Shown: positions 12,201 to 21,340 of the stretch, piece by piece
Layout of the letters: each line of letters opens with the position of its first letter
How positions within the stretch are numbered: the stretch's first letter is position 1
Assembly: GCF_032118995.1 (NCBI RefSeq)
Contig: NC_092659.1
Location: 13,882,177 to 13,946,176, forward strand
Length of the DNA stretch: 64,000 nucleotides
Source of the DNA: Asterias amurensis
Lineage: Eukaryota; Echinodermata; Asteroidea; Forcipulatida; Asteriidae
Direction of reading: 5' to 3'
Made by a program: the position numbers and the translations under genes
Notes under the pieces: generated by a model
Database searches by the model: none
What the model saw: the letters and a program-made list of their open reading frames with translations, nothing else
Told to the model about the DNA's origin: nothing

Positions 12201-15200
12201 GCCGGGTGCATTAACGGCATCGCTTGGGGTGTGGGTGTGACTCTACTAGCAGGCATCGCTTACTTCATACGTGACTGGAGGAAAATGCAGCTGGCCATCT
12301 CCCTGCCTTGCCTGATCGCGATACCACTCTGGTTGTAAGTAGATACTCCATTATTGACTATTTAGGAAATATCTGAATTGACGGATACGGCTTCGACTGT
12401 TGCTATAAGTGTGTTGCTAAGGACATTATACCATTAAACGATGATGAAGATGCGATCAAGCCGTAGCCAAATCCACCAATTCGGACACGGCCTTTTTGTC
12501 TAAAATCCTCCAAATCCAACTGTTACTGTTTCAACCGACTACCCCTACAGATCTACCGCCCCCCCCCCCCCCCCCCAATACGGTAAACTGTCGTCCTCCT
12601 TGCCCCACGTTAATTTCCATTTGGGACAAGTATCTCCAGTAGGTAGCCCTATATAGGACTCTTTCACTGTAGTACAAAACGAAAGTGTAAGGCCGCCAGG
12701 GCTACTCCAGTAGGCAGATTTCCCTGGGACCCCGGTGCTCTACCAACAGGACCCAATTTCATGGCTCTGCTTACCGCCGAATTCTGCGCTTACGATCGCG
12801 ATTCCCAACTTACGTGCAAGCGCCGAATTTCTGCGTTAATAGCCTTGAAGCGTATAATGCCTAGTAAAACGTGAAAAGTACGTACGCGCAGAAGCCCAAT
12901 TATTCGCCGATTCTGTGCCTACGGTAAGCAGAGCCGATCTATCTATCCCTCTATAGATATACACTGTTATCAATCTTTGTTGTTGAAGTGAATTTATTCC
13001 CTTGTGTTTGACTAACTCGCCTCACGCAATATTATTTAAATGTTTGTTTTCCGCAGCATTCTTTACGAGTCCGTGAGGTGGCTTTTGTCAAAAGGACGTA
13101 ACAAAGAATCCTTCAAAATCCTCAACAAGATCGCCAGAGTGAATAACATCACCCCACCTGCGGATGGATTCGTACTAACCCTCGGGGACAAGACCATTCG
13201 CGAATCGGCACCTAATGACGTCACCTCTAGCTCCAGCGCCTCCAGCCCAGCCACGCCTCTGCTGATCGGCGAAAAACGGAAAACGTACACGGTGATCGAC
13301 ATCTGTCGGAGTCGGATAGTCCGAAAGAACTTGGTCATCATGAGCTTATCGTGGTAAGTAAAGTTTTTTATCCTACCTGAGTTGATGACCAACTAAACTC
13401 GCATAAACTGGTAGCTTTTGGCAGGATACCTCTCTGTATAGTGGCTATTACATGACGTCATTTGAGTAGGGCGCCCTCGCCTGTTCGTCGAAGGAAAATT
13501 ATCCAATGGCCAAACCAGTACGGCGCGAGTACAAATCGGTGCGTGTTCATCATTATCGTTTATCTCTAAGATGGCCGCTGCATGACCTCAATGCTGCATG
13601 ACGTCTATATACAAATAAATAATCAACAGGACTGATTGGCATACTTTTAAGAATTAGAATAACTCATGCTGTCATGCTATTCTTATTGTACACATCAAAA
13701 TGCCTAAAATTTGGAACAGGGTTCAAGTTGTTTCCTATCAAGTTAACAACTGCCAAGTATTAAGCATCAACTCGACCCACCGTTGTATAATCTTGTTCAA
13801 TATTTTGGAAATTACCCTATAGTTAGTTGGCAACTTAGTTAGAACTCTTATGTTACCTTGTTCTTAATGTTACAGGTTCGTGAACAGTATGGTGTACTAC
13901 GGCATGTCATTGTACAGTACCAACCTCGCAGGAGACAAATATCTCAACTTCTTTTTGTTGAGTGTTGTGGAGATACCAGGTTTTTCCGTCACTTTGTTCA
14001 CGATGATGTGGTACGTTCATTGGTCTAGTTCATAGGCTCATTTGCATGTCTGGTACACCAACTCTTCTTTTGACTAATAATTTAATAAATTTCATTTGGA
14101 TCTAGTCCCGTTGATTCTAAATTATTACTTATTTGGGAGAGGTTGATAGTATAAAACATTGTGAGAAACGGCTCCCTCTGAAGTGACGTAATTTTCGAGA
14201 AAGAAGTAATTTTCCACAAAATATGATTTCGTGACCTCAGAATTAGATTTTAATTCAGAAAATAGACTTAGCTGTTGCAACAACTTACAAACCAAAAGGA
14301 CTGAGGTTATAAATGCAATATTTAATGGCCATTAACTATTTTTACATTTGAATTCAGTCTAAAATGAGAGAGAGGGGGGTTGCAAATTCCCCTGGCGGAC
14401 AGAAGACCCTATCTAGGGGGACAGAATCGATCCCGTAAGAGATTATGTCACCCGGACCGTTGTGCAGGGGACAGAATTCCCCGTGACACCAGATTTGCTG
14501 CAATATCTATATATAAAAACGCGACCTCATTTTGAAATGAAATAAGCATCGGGTATATTATACATCTACAATCGTTCGAACGCGATCGAACGGTTCCAAC
14601 ATCAAAAGGTAGATTGTGATTTTGAAACTAAAGGGTTTATGTAATACTCAAGATGAAATTCGTTACAATATTGTTTAACGTAAATGTTTTAGAGAGGCAA
14701 TACAAATTCTTAAAATTAACACACAAAAATTTGAGTCCTATCTTTATACCAAGGCCCGTTTCTGGGGCGGGAAATTTTCAAAGCTTCATAACTCAAATCT
14801 TACCTGCAACCAGCCACTAATTTCAACAGATTTACATTCTATGGCGGCATCGTTCTCTTTCATCGCCCTTTGATCGCCCTTTTGGGGCCGGGTCTTGACC
14901 GCCTTTTTCTCGAATTGGGAGATCAATGCGGGGTCCATTAGGCTTGCAGCCCTTCCGGAGATCCGGGTAATGGGCCCGCAAGAGTACGACAGATTCTTCT
15001 AGTTTCTCCTCCCACTGTACAGTGTATACAATGCTCAATTTGTCTTGTCCTACACTTTTATTGCACCACTGGTCACAGCGTCTTGCACAGCACATCATCC
15101 CAGAGTTTAGCTTTTACAAGCTGTAAAGGGATTACTTCATCAAGTATCAAGTATCAAGTGTCGTGGCCGAGCGGTTAAGAGCACCAAATTTCTGATCAGC

Positions 15201-18200
15201 AGAGTGTGGGTTCGAATCCCCAGCCGTGACACTTGTGTCCTTAAGCAAGACACTTCACATTGCTTCGTCCTTCGGATGGGACGTTAAGCCGTTGGTCCCA
15301 TGTGTTGTGTAACGCATGTAAAAAAAAACAGTGCACATATCGAAAAGAGAAGGGGATCGCCCCGGTGTTCCTGGTTGTGGCTGCTTTATGCGCCGTAGCA
15401 CCTTTGTAAACCCTTATAAGTGCTACATAATTGGGTCTCAGAATCCATCACTGCAATAACCTATCTTTCTGAAAGTTTGTGTATACTCGGCGCCTTGAGT
15501 GCCTTGTTTGGTAGATTTGGTAGATATGCGCGCTATACAGACTTCGATTATATATCAAGTGCGCAGTAATACCAACACGTAAAAACGATAGTCAGCAAAC
15601 TGTCTCATAGAGTAAACTGTGAATTTTTTTTTTTTTTTTTAATCCAGGTGGGGTCGTCGACCGTCGTTGGTATTATTTCACCTACTCGCTGGTTTTGCTT
15701 GTATACTTATAGCTTGCCTACCACGTGATACAGGTATGTACAGACCTACATGAGGACCCTCAAGTCCAAACCAAATCGCATGTTGGCATTGGAGGCCCAA
15801 GTACAAACAGCGCCCCCAATGGGTAATCAACAAAAACATCTCATTGGCAAAGAGTTGTGCCGTTTCAAGTTGTTGACCTTATATAGCGATGAGGTGTCAA
15901 GGCCGAGGCATTGATCTCAAGTTCTGTTTTTAAAGGAACACGTTGCCTTGGATCGGTCGAGTTGGTCTTTGAAAATCGTTCTGTAACCGTTTGTTGTAAA
16001 ATGTATATGGTTAGAAAGATATTGTAAAAGTAGAATACAATGATCTACACAAATATGCCTCGAAATTGCGTGGTTTTCTTTTTTACCCTGTCGACTAACA
16101 CGGTCGGCCATTTATGGGAGTCAACATTTTGACTCCCATAAATGGCCGACCGTGATAGTTCGCGACGTAAAAGGAAAACCGTGCAGTTTCGAGTGATACT
16201 TGTGTGGATCATTATATTCTACTTTTAAAACATCTTTCTAACCATGTGCATTTCATAACAAACGGTTTCAAACGCTTTTAATAGACCATCTCGTCCGATC
16301 CAAGGCAACGTGTTCCTTTAAAGTCATCGGATTGAGGCTTGGGTTCGAGTCCTTGTCATGAAATTCTTGTGTCCTTGAACAAGATGCAAAGGTACTTCTC
16401 TACACCAAAGATACCTACGAGAGTAGAGGTTGAAATTGTGTTTGAAAAAGCTTTCTGGGTGCAACGGCAGCTCAGATACTCCACAGGAATCTGATAATGA
16501 TTAACGGTATATTGGCCCAATGACTAGGGCAAATGTAAAGCGCATCGATATACGTTGTTGTAAAGGCGCAATATAAGCCCTTAATAGTATAGTAACTATT
16601 GTTATAGCGGCCTATGCATGAGATCTATAGAAGTATTCAGACTTTTTGTGCGAGCAACTACAATTGATTTTGTTTCTTACTTATTATATATTTGAATTCA
16701 ATAGGGGACTTTGGAACGCTAGTTGGCAGCAGACTTACCATCAGGTTAATGTCCATTGTTTACGAAATTCTGAACATGCGCATACCCCCGAGGACAATGG
16801 TTTTACAACTTTAAGTCTGCTGCCACCTAGCGTCCCAAAAGTATCCTATTTAAAAGATGAAAATTTACTCAAGTGATATTTGTCATTATTTTATTTCCGC
16901 AGGTGATGGTTCTGGTTTTGCCATCCCTCTAATTGTACCAGCAATGCTTGGCAAGTTCTGCATCACGTGTAGCATTTCCGTAACTTTCTTATATGGAGCG
17001 GAGATCTTCCCAACCCCTCTCAGGTAAGACTAAGAGGTTGATGTTTCTAATCTCGCCCCGTGTATTGTACACCCATAAGAGAGATTAAACACTTTAAGAT
17101 ACTTAAATGGCGCCAGTGTTATATACGACGCGCAAATCTCCAAACTATCCGTGAATACAAATCACCCCAAAAGCCTAAATTTTCTCAGATGCAACAAAGA
17201 AATCAAACAAGGTGACACTGATTTGAAGAACACAGAATCAAAGCGATTTTAATGATCAAACTATCAACCACTTCAGTTAACGATTTGGTTTAATAAACTA
17301 CAATGATTGAACAAAACAAGTGTACATTAAAGTTGTTATATTATACAAAATAAGTATCTTACCGGCTAATACGTCAACCGGGATGAAATACAGGCAAGGA
17401 TCACAGCAACAGAAGATATACATGTAGTCTTGGCTCAAGACTATATGGGGCTTGATATTGGATAGTGTACTACGCGCAGTTGTAAATCGCCAAAGCGCGC
17501 CCGCCACGGTACGATTTAGTTTACTGGACGGCTTGTAATCTAGACTATACTGGCAAGTTAGCTTGCCAGTATAGTCTTAATTCTAAGCCGTATAGTCTAG
17601 ATTCCAAGCCGTCCAGTAAACTAAATCATACCGTGGCGGGCTTGCTTTGGCCACAACTGCGCGTAGTACACTATCCAATATCAAGCACCATAGTCTTGGG
17701 CTAAGACTACAGAAGATACAGCGAGGATCACATACACTGGCTCTACATAAAACGATCAACTCCAGGGGCGGTAAATCAGGTATTTGCCGATGTGACTAGC
17801 CCTGTTCGCATTGGACTTAATATGGGTAAACTAACCGAGCCAATGGGTAACTTACCCATTTTAAATGCGAACAGCCCAGGAAGTTTTCCTCCCAGGTAAC
17901 TTACCCGACCCGAACGGGGAACCGAGCCAAAGGTGCCAAGGAAGATTGACCAGGTCGGTTTAACCGAGCTTGAAAGTCCAATGCGGACGCGACGACTCGG
18001 TTAAATCTCCCATCCGTCCGCGACCCGAAGAAGCTGACATGTTTTGTCATGGAAGAATAATGATTTTCGTGATTATCCAACTATTCAATGTTACGCAGGG
18101 GGCCAGCTCAGTTAGTTTACCCACGGTCTCGGTAAGTTTACCGGAGTCAAATAAATCCAAGTGCGGACGGTGGGAACCCGTCGGAATGTTACCCAGCGTC

Positions 18201-20311
18201 ATGGTTAAGTTACCCAAATTAATCCAGTGCGAACAGGGCTTATGAGCTACGGGGTAAACTCACTCCGACAATTTCCACAGAAGAAGATACAATCACAGAA
18301 GTCGTAGCTTCCACCAGTCTTGAGTGTGTCCTGTCGAAGATTTATCCCATATATAAAGGATTTGTAATATTTTCTTGAAAGTACTAAAACTAACTTCAAA
18401 CTTCCAGGGGTGGATTTCACAAAGGTAGTCCTAACTTAGGACTAGTCCTAGGCAATGCTAAGAGATAGGACCAGTCCTAAGTTAGGATGAGTTACTGGTC
18501 CTAACTTAGGACCAGTCCTATCTCTTAGCATTGCTTAGGACTAGTCCTAAGTTAGGACTACCTTTGTGAAATCCACCCCAGAGCCCAGATCATTCTATAT
18601 CATTCATAACGGATTAGCGCCACCCACTAGGGTCAACGGAATTTATACGCACATAGAATGATTGACAGCGTGCGTTGTATACATGTAATTAAATGTATTT
18701 TAGGGTCACATAACACCAGTGTGAACTGACTGCGAATCTCCCTGTGAAGAATGTCAGGTCAAAGGTTCTGGCAACATCCGGACAGGCAAGTGTGACGTCA
18801 GATGTTAAGAATATTATGCCACCTGTCTGCATGTCAGTTGTAAACAAAAAGAGCATCAATAACACGTGACTTTTCTGTTAAGCAAATATCATGCAAATCA
18901 ACCAATGGGAAAGCTGGAATTCGCCATTGCTAACATTGGCAGACGCACAGCTTATCCTTGTGCGACCGCGGGTAACTTTTAGCAAAATATGTTTTATTAC
19001 TTACAAGTAGTGTCATTGATTGACAAGTGTTGAAATGTTAGGTTTTTAGACTCTCCACCCATACTTGTCAGTCATTGGTCTACACAGAAGGTTGTGGACC
19101 AACCAATGTTAAAATTGTCGTTGATTTTTTTTTGTTTTCAGAAATATTGGGTTTTGTATTGTGTCAGTCTGCGGTCGTGCAGGAAGCATTCTTGCACCTT
19201 TTATTATCTATCTCGTAAGTATAAAAAACAAGTCCTAAATATGATACCAAGTTCAATGGACAACACAATACGCAGTGATGTGCTTAATAGCTACTTGTTA
19301 TGCAATTGGATGAAAATGGACCCACAGGTTACACCGATTTGAAAGGGTGGAAAACAAGATGGCGACTGTTGTAAAGGCCTATGTTGCCCAGTAATGTTCA
19401 ACAGCTTAACACCAATGGAAAAACACCTCTAAAGCAAAGAAAACAACCAACATCTTTTGTTTTTGAACGATTTCATGCAAATGAGCATAAAGCTACACAT
19501 CTTAAATGGTATTGTTATGTTCTACTGTGCAACAGGCGATAATCTACAAAGCAGTTGCCGTTTAAAGGCAGTGGACACTATTGGAAGTTACTCAAAATAA
19601 TTATCGGCATAAAACCTCACTTGGTCACGAGTAATGGGGAGAGGTTGATGATATAAAACATTGTGAGAAACGGCTCCCTTTGAAATGACATAGTTTTAGA
19701 GAAAAAAGTAAATTTCCACGAATTTGATTTCGAGACCTCAGACTTAGAATTTGAGGTCTAGAAATCAACCATCTAAAAGCACACAGTTTCGTGTGACAAG
19801 GGTTCTTTTTTTTTCGTTCATTATTATCTCGCAACTTCGACGACCAATAATTGAGCTCAAATTTCCACAGGTTTGTTATTTTATGCATAATGTTGAGATA
19901 CACAAAGTGAGAAAAAATTATTTCATGCAAATGAGCATATTAAAGCTACACATAATTATTTTAAATAGTATTGTTACGTTACTATATGGTTCTACTGTTG
20001 CAACAGGCGATATCTACAAAGCAGTTGATGTTAAAAAATGCTCTCTGTGTTTGTGCATACAGGAAGAATATTCTTCCTACCTGCCGCTTAATATATTCGG
20101 AGGGTTGTGCCTCATTGCGGGCGTCTTGGTTCCGCTGCTTCCAGAGACGAGAAATAAACCCCTTCCGGAGACAATGGAAGATGCCGAGAAACTGGGAGAG
20201 ACTCAACCAATCCAGAGTGAACTGAGCAAATGGGGCGTGGCCGAGGACGTGAAACCAACCAATGGGATCGTCAATTACGCTCTGGAAGACAGCGATTGGT
20301 TTAATAAATGA
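2896..20311 (+). CDS. SLC22-family organic ion transporter, gene A (9 exons)
   Basis: Exons: 2896-3243, 10175-10405, 12138-12334, 13057-13353, 13876-14010, 15648-15733, 16903-17023, 19142-19214, 20063-20311. All introns are GT-AG and all junctions keep frame (phases 0,0,2,2,2,1,2,0), giving 578 residues, close to the usual 550 or so for SLC22. Seen: TM1 in exon 1 followed by a large cysteine-rich extracellular loop with three N-glycosylation sequons (NES, NDT, NTS). The MFS signature SGQLSDLIGRKTVL is in exon 2, YESVRWLLSKGR before the cytoplasmic loop in exon 4, FFLLSVVEIPG in exon 5, WGRRPSLVLFHLLAG in exon 6, YGAEIFPTPLR in exons 7-8, and LPETRNKPLPETMEDAE near the C-terminus. The family moves organic cations, anions or zwitterions across the plasma membrane. 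The substrate cannot be told from sequence. An inverted paralogue lies at 48844-57151. Confidence 0.93.
3244..3726. repeat. Degenerate MITE rich in GCGAATGCGAA motifs
   Basis: Start of intron 1. It carries CCGGTTCATACTTCATGCG near 3302 and repeated TTCGC/GCGAA blocks in both orientations up to about 3700, typical of an old inverted-repeat element. A related piece lies near 54828-54960. Confidence 0.5.
3727..4155. mobile_element. TTAA MITE family C, copy 1 (left-truncated)
   Basis: A long internal palindrome (GACGTCAATCGAGGCAGAC at 3741 and its complement near 3982-4000) is followed by a unique arm ending CCAGGTGACTTTAA. It matches copy 2 at 53036-53618 in inverted orientation but lacks the other end. 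Its TTAA (4152-4155) is also the left TTAA of the next family A element. Confidence 0.8.
4152..4466 (+). mobile_element. TTAA MITE family A, copy 1 (internally shortened)
   Basis: Starts AAGGCACTGGACACTATTGG and ends CCAATAGTGTCCAAAGTCTT with TTAA at both sides. About 60 bp of the left subterminal part is missing. It shares terminal TTAAs with family C to the left and family B to the right. Confidence 0.85.
4463..4852. mobile_element. TTAA MITE family B, copy 2
   Basis: Full fold-back. The terminal AGGAACACGTTGCCTTGG is repeated inverted at the end, and the centre is the hairpin AGTCAAAGTTTTGACTCCC. TTAA on both sides, the left one shared with the preceding element. Confidence 0.9.
4878..5252 (+). 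mobile_element. TTAA MITE family A variant, copy 2
   Basis: Subfamily with ends AGGGAAGGTACACGTTTGG and inverted CCAAACATGTACCTTCCCT, flanked by TTAA. The interior is alignable to family A (TATAAAACATTGTGGGAAAC). The same subfamily recurs at 58078-58441. Confidence 0.85.
5253..5421. repeat. Unit of the CATAAAGAGTCACTTCTAAT repeat
   Basis: Contains AATTGCATAAAGAGTCAC and GAACTTTCAGCCATTGAACA, related to the 62-bp array at 8053-8385 and to 5786-5980. It looks like one ancestral repeat block split by later insertions. Confidence 0.6.
5422..5785 (-). mobile_element. TTAA MITE family A, copy 3 (right end lost)
   Basis: Starts TTAAAGACACTGGACATTATTGG and runs through the internal ATTTCGAGACC/GGTCTC hairpin to GATAATTATTTTAAAAGGC, lacking the terminal GTGTCC block. 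Confidence 0.8.
6225..7982 (-). mobile_element. TTAA MITE family A, copy 4, split by a hAT element
   Basis: The left part 6225-6605 begins TAAAGACAGTGGCATTATTGG. The last bases, CTGCCTTTAA, are found after 7971. The left target reads GTAA (one change), the right TTAA. It sits inside a SINE and contains the 1.37 kb element at 6606-7971. Confidence 0.85.
6606..7971. mobile_element. Non-autonomous hAT-type element
   Basis: Ends CATGGGCGTCAATCC and, inverted, CAGGGGCGTCAATCC, flanked by an exact 8-bp duplication ACTGCCTT (6598-6605 and 7972-7979). An 8-bp target site plus CAGGGGCG-type ends is the hAT signature. The interior is made of degenerate repeats (GGGTGGGGGACACAATATC, CGGGCCCGGACCC, CACCACAGAGCATCTA) and long C-runs. 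No transposase frame is present. Confidence 0.85.
8053..8385. repeat. 62-bp tandem array
   Basis: GAGTCACTTTTAAT recurs at 8117, 8179, 8241, 8303 and 8365, exactly 62 bp apart, each unit with TTGTTTTCCACATAAAGGCC. The flanks to about 8530 hold diverged, longer versions of the unit (GAACTTTGACTGATGGAACA). Confidence 0.9.
8956..9438. repeat. Inverted-repeat element (CCCCTTTCACACGAGAGC ends)
   Basis: The left end AAGCCCCTTTCACACG with GCAAGGATCCCTTGC is matched inverted at 9391-9438 (GCAAGGGACCCTGGC, CGTGTGAAAAGGGCT). Inner palindromic pieces occur at 9100-9140. A MITE with no coding content. Confidence 0.7.
9453..9537 (+). tRNA. tRNA-Leu(CAA)-like sequence, probably a SINE head
   Basis: 85 nt with an acceptor stem GTCATGG/CCGTGAC (one G-U), A-box TGGCCGAGTGG, anticodon loop TTCAAAC (CAA), a variable arm and a perfect B-box GGTTCGAATCC. 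The anticodon stem has a mismatch, and the same head begins the SINEs elsewhere in the window. It is therefore more likely a truncated SINE than a working tRNA gene. Confidence 0.55.
9541..10174. other. Intron 1 remainder, no recognised feature
   Basis: AT-rich intron sequence up to the acceptor at 10174. The string TACACTGCAAAAACT occurs here (about 9950) and at about 8742, suggesting another dispersed repeat, but no boundaries can be drawn. Confidence 0.4.
10175..10405 (+). CDS. SLC22 gene A exon 2
   Basis: Residues 117-193, acceptor CTGCCATAG, donor GTAACA. Encodes TM2, the MFS loop SGQLSDLIGRKTVL and TM3 (VVLLFFIGMFEE end). Both ends phase 0. Confidence 0.93.
10730..11700. repeat. CCCAAG/CCCAAA hexamer-derived array with 90-bp higher-order repeat
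   Basis: About 1 kb of the plus strand is almost purely CCCAAG, CCCAAA and ACAAGC words. Within it CCCAATCCCAAGCCTTAGCC recurs at 11221, 11311, 11401, 11491 and 11581, exactly 90 bp apart and nearly identical. The minus strand therefore carries GGG runs every few bases. It lies in intron 2 of SLC22 gene A. The long open minus-strand frames are a by-product of the 6-bp periodicity. Confidence 0.92.
11725..11970. repeat. Direct repeat pair at the edge of the CCCAAG array
   Basis: Two copies of a block with TCACCTCGCT, AACGTGGAATGAT and CCACATTCTTATG-like sequence lie at about 11735-11800 and 11900-11960, separated by a short CCCAAGCC stretch. Confidence 0.65.
12138..12334 (+). CDS. SLC22 gene A exon 3
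   Basis: Residues 194-258 plus two bases, acceptor TCAAAAG, donor GTAAGT. Encodes two membrane segments (LTAFVLVMEMFSPKMRTIAG, then WGVGVTLLAGIAYFI) and ISLPCLIAIPLW. Confidence 0.92.
12335..13056. repeat. Intron 3: GGCCGTGTCC MITE piece, C-run and fold-back
   Basis: 12380-12505 resembles the GGCCGTGTCCGAATT MITE (CCAATTCGGACACGGCC at its right end). A C-run lies at about 12557. 12760-12935 is a fold-back with GGCTCTGCTTACCG at one end and CGGTAAGCAGAGCC at the other. Confidence 0.6.
13057..13353 (+). CDS. SLC22 gene A exon 4
   Basis: Residues 259-357, acceptor TTTTCCGCAG, donor GTAAGT. Begins FILYESVRWLLSKGR, the conserved segment leading into the large intracellular loop. The loop has a serine-rich stretch (TSSSSASSPATP), then the next helix IVRKNLVIMSLSW. 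Confidence 0.92.
13354..13875. other. Intron 4, no recognised feature
   Basis: Short intron (522 bp) with no repeat that I recognise. The equivalent intron of gene B is at least 6.8 kb or absent. Confidence 0.5.
13876..14010 (+). CDS. SLC22 gene A exon 5
   Basis: 135 nt, acceptor TGTTACAG, donor GTACGT. Encodes FVNSMVYYGMSLYSTNLAG and FFLLSVVEIPGFSVTLFTMMW. The gene B counterpart (57017-57151) has identical length. Confidence 0.93.
14112..14252 (+). mobile_element. TTAA MITE family A, copy 5 (fragment)
   Basis: Only the left-central part is present (GAGAGGTTGATAGTATAAAA through the ACCTCAGAATTAGA half of the internal hairpin). Both ends are lost. Confidence 0.75.
14253..15160. other. Intron 5 remainder, no recognised feature
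   Basis: Mixed sequence without a defined element. Frames here are short and lack recognisable protein motifs. Confidence 0.35.
15161..15545 (+). mobile_element. tRNA-Leu-derived SINE (body 1)
   Basis: The head GTGTCGTGGCCGAGCGG with B-box GGTTCGAATCC is shortened in the anticodon arm. The body follows with CACTTGTGTCCTTAAGCAAG, CTTCGTCCTTCGGATGGG and GCCCCGGTGTTCCTGG, and the tail with TGCGCGCTATACAGAC. Same body as 27835-28205 and 31165-31453. Confidence 0.85.
15648..15733 (+). CDS. SLC22 gene A exon 6
   Basis: 86 nt, T-rich tract then AATCCAG acceptor, donor GTATGT. Encodes WGRRPSLVLFHLLAGFAC then ILIACLPRDT. The downstream intron start (ACAGACCT, then CAAGTCCAAA) is recognisable in gene B. 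Confidence 0.92.
15893..16580 (+). mobile_element. tRNA-derived SINE (body 2), split by a family B MITE
   Basis: The head GTGTCAAGGCCGAGGC...CTCAAGTTCTG lies at 15893-15927. The rest (TTGGGTTCGAGTCC, TACGAGAGTAGAGGTTGAAA, AAAGCGCATCGATA tail) resumes at 16323 after the insertion. Same body as 26127-26474. Confidence 0.8.
15928..16322. mobile_element. TTAA MITE family B, copy 3 (inside SINE)
   Basis: Full-length, TTAA on both sides, near-perfect fold-back centred on ATGGGAGTCAACATTTTGAC at about 16115-16135. It interrupts the SINE between the anticodon and T arms of its tRNA-like head. Confidence 0.9.
16702..16852. mobile_element. GGCAGCAGACTT inverted-repeat MITE, copy 1
   Basis: Left end GGGGACTTTGGAACGCTAG then TTGGCAGCAGACTT. 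The right end is its inverse (AAGTCTGCTGCCACCTAGCG). The right arm holds TAGGTGGCAG on the minus strand (16820-16829). Relatives at 46345-46495 and 50325-50465. Confidence 0.75.
16903..17023 (+). CDS. SLC22 gene A exon 7
   Basis: 121 nt, acceptor TTTCCGCAG, donor GTAAGA. Encodes GDGSGFAIPLIVPAMLGKFC and the YGAEIFPTPLR segment conserved in SLC22. Confidence 0.93.
17430..17706. repeat. Large imperfect palindrome
   Basis: TATTGGATAGTGTACTACGC and CCGCCACGGTACGATTTAGT on the left are matched inverted on the right (ACTAAATCATACCGTGGCGG, GCGTAGTACACTATCCAATA). The centre is near 17565 (GGCAAGTTAGCTTGCC). Intron 7 of gene A. Confidence 0.85.
17798..18240. mobile_element. Inverted-repeat MITE (AGCCCTGTTCGCATTGG ends)
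   Basis: Ends AGCCCTGTTCGCATTGGAC and CCAGTGCGAACAGGGCT. Subterminal GGTAAGTTACCC-type sequence occurs in both orientations. No coding content. Confidence 0.8.
18407..18579. mobile_element. Short fold-back MITE (GGGGTGGATTTCACAAAGG ends)
   Basis: 173 bp, almost entirely self-complementary: GTAGTCCTAACTTAGGACTA near both ends and a centre at about 18493. A second copy begins at 63963 and is cut by the window edge. Confidence 0.88.
18715..18965. other. Intron 7 block conserved with gene B intron
   Basis: Blocks such as GGCAACATCCGGACAGGC, GTGTGACGTCAGA and GGGAAAGCTGGAATTCGCC match the inverted gene B intron at about 51760-51925 in the same order. It marks the duplicated segment rather than a dispersed repeat. 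Confidence 0.7.
19142..19214 (+). CDS. SLC22 gene A exon 8
   Basis: 73 nt, acceptor TTGTTTTCAG, donor GTAAGT. Encodes (R)NIGFCIVSVCGRAGSILA then PFIIYL. Identical length to gene B exon 51345-51417. Confidence 0.92.
19562..19917 (+). mobile_element. TTAA MITE family A, copy 6 (right end lost)
   Basis: Left TTAA and AGGCAGTGGACACTATTGG are intact. The internal hairpin is present. The copy stops after GAGATACACAAAGTGAG without the right terminus. Confidence 0.85.
20063..20311 (+). CDS. SLC22 gene A exon 9 (terminal)
   Basis: Acceptor TTGTGCATACAG. Encodes EEYSSYLPLNIFGGLCLIAG, then the C-terminal LPETRNKPLPETMEDAE and a charged tail ending SDWFNK before TGA. The frame is open upstream through the intron, but homology and the splice site set the exon start. 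Confidence 0.93.
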   Translation, partial: EEYSSYLPLNIFGGLCLIAGVLVPLLPETRNKPLPETMEDAEKLGETQPIQSELSKWGVAEDVKPTNGIVNYALEDSDWFNK

Positions 20312-21340
20312 TTTCCATGGCCTGCCCAATGCATAGTTTAGTCTACATACACGAAATACAGGGTTTAAATACGACATTCTTAGCAATGCCATAAGCAACA
20401 GTGGTAGCCACAGCCGCTATTAGTCAGACATGGCTTAAAGTGTTGTGCACACGGATTGCACTGTCCATGCAATGAACTAGACTTGACTCAAGTTCCGGTT
20501 CCCTGCCATCGCCAGAAAACTATTGTTTTGGGAGCTCTGCATTACCTAGACTGAGCTCCTGTCTTTATTTGCAAGGAATGATAAACACGAGCCTCGGGGA
20601 AAAAATCACCCTCTCGTGGTGACGTCAGTGCACCTGGGGCAAGCCCCAGTGGATCGCTTGTGGATCGGGTCACTTGCTGGCCCGAGGTGCACTGACGTCA
20701 TTATGAGAAGGGTAGGTCAAGTCTGGGAATATTATTTATACGCTTTACAAGTGCAATAGTGAAGTGCACAAAGTTACTGGGAACAAGGGTGGTATTATTT
20801 TAATAACAGTTCTTTTAAAAGGCATTGGATACTATTGGTATTTACTTAAAATAATTATTAGAATAAAACCTTACTTGGTATCGAGTTGTGGGAAGAGGTT
20901 GTTAATATAAAACATTGTGAGAAACGGCTGCCTCTGCAGTAACGTTGTTTTCGAGAAAGAAGTAATTTTTGTCAAATTTGATTTCGAGATTTCAGAATAG
21001 AATTTGAGGTCTCGAAATCAAGCAACTGACAATGTGACAATGGTCTTTTTCCTTTCATTATTATCTTATTATTTTTCCTGGTAACTATGGTACACTCTTT
21101 TTTTTTCTTTACCTAAATAAAAAACTTAGTTAAAGAATGACTGTAAGCGGTTTTAAATTTATGACAATGGTGACATTGGGACACTTCGTGGCAGCAGACT
21201 TCTTCTTTTTTCCCCTTTTTGCGCTAAACAACGTCACGTAGTGGGTATTAAACATCAACACAAACACGGCCTACTGTATTTTAACGTGCGTTAAAAAGAC
21301 ATGATTACTGTTGCAATTTTTTGTTCAATAAAGACTCAAT
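20312..21340 (+). promoter_or_regulatory. Presumed 3'UTR and poly(A) signals of SLC22 gene A
   Basis: AATAAA hexamers lie at 21116-21121 and 21327-21332. Neither can be confirmed. The region also holds TAGACTTGACTCAAGTTCCG (piece of the repeat at 49899 and 54661), a GTGACGTCAGTGCACC inverted pair at about 20620-20700, and a family A fragment. Confidence 0.35.
20815..21068 (+). mobile_element. TTAA MITE family A, copy 7 (right part lost)
   Basis: Starts TTAAAAGGCATTGGATACTATTGG and is alignable through the internal hairpin to TTTCATTATTATCTTATT, then diverges. Confidence 0.75.
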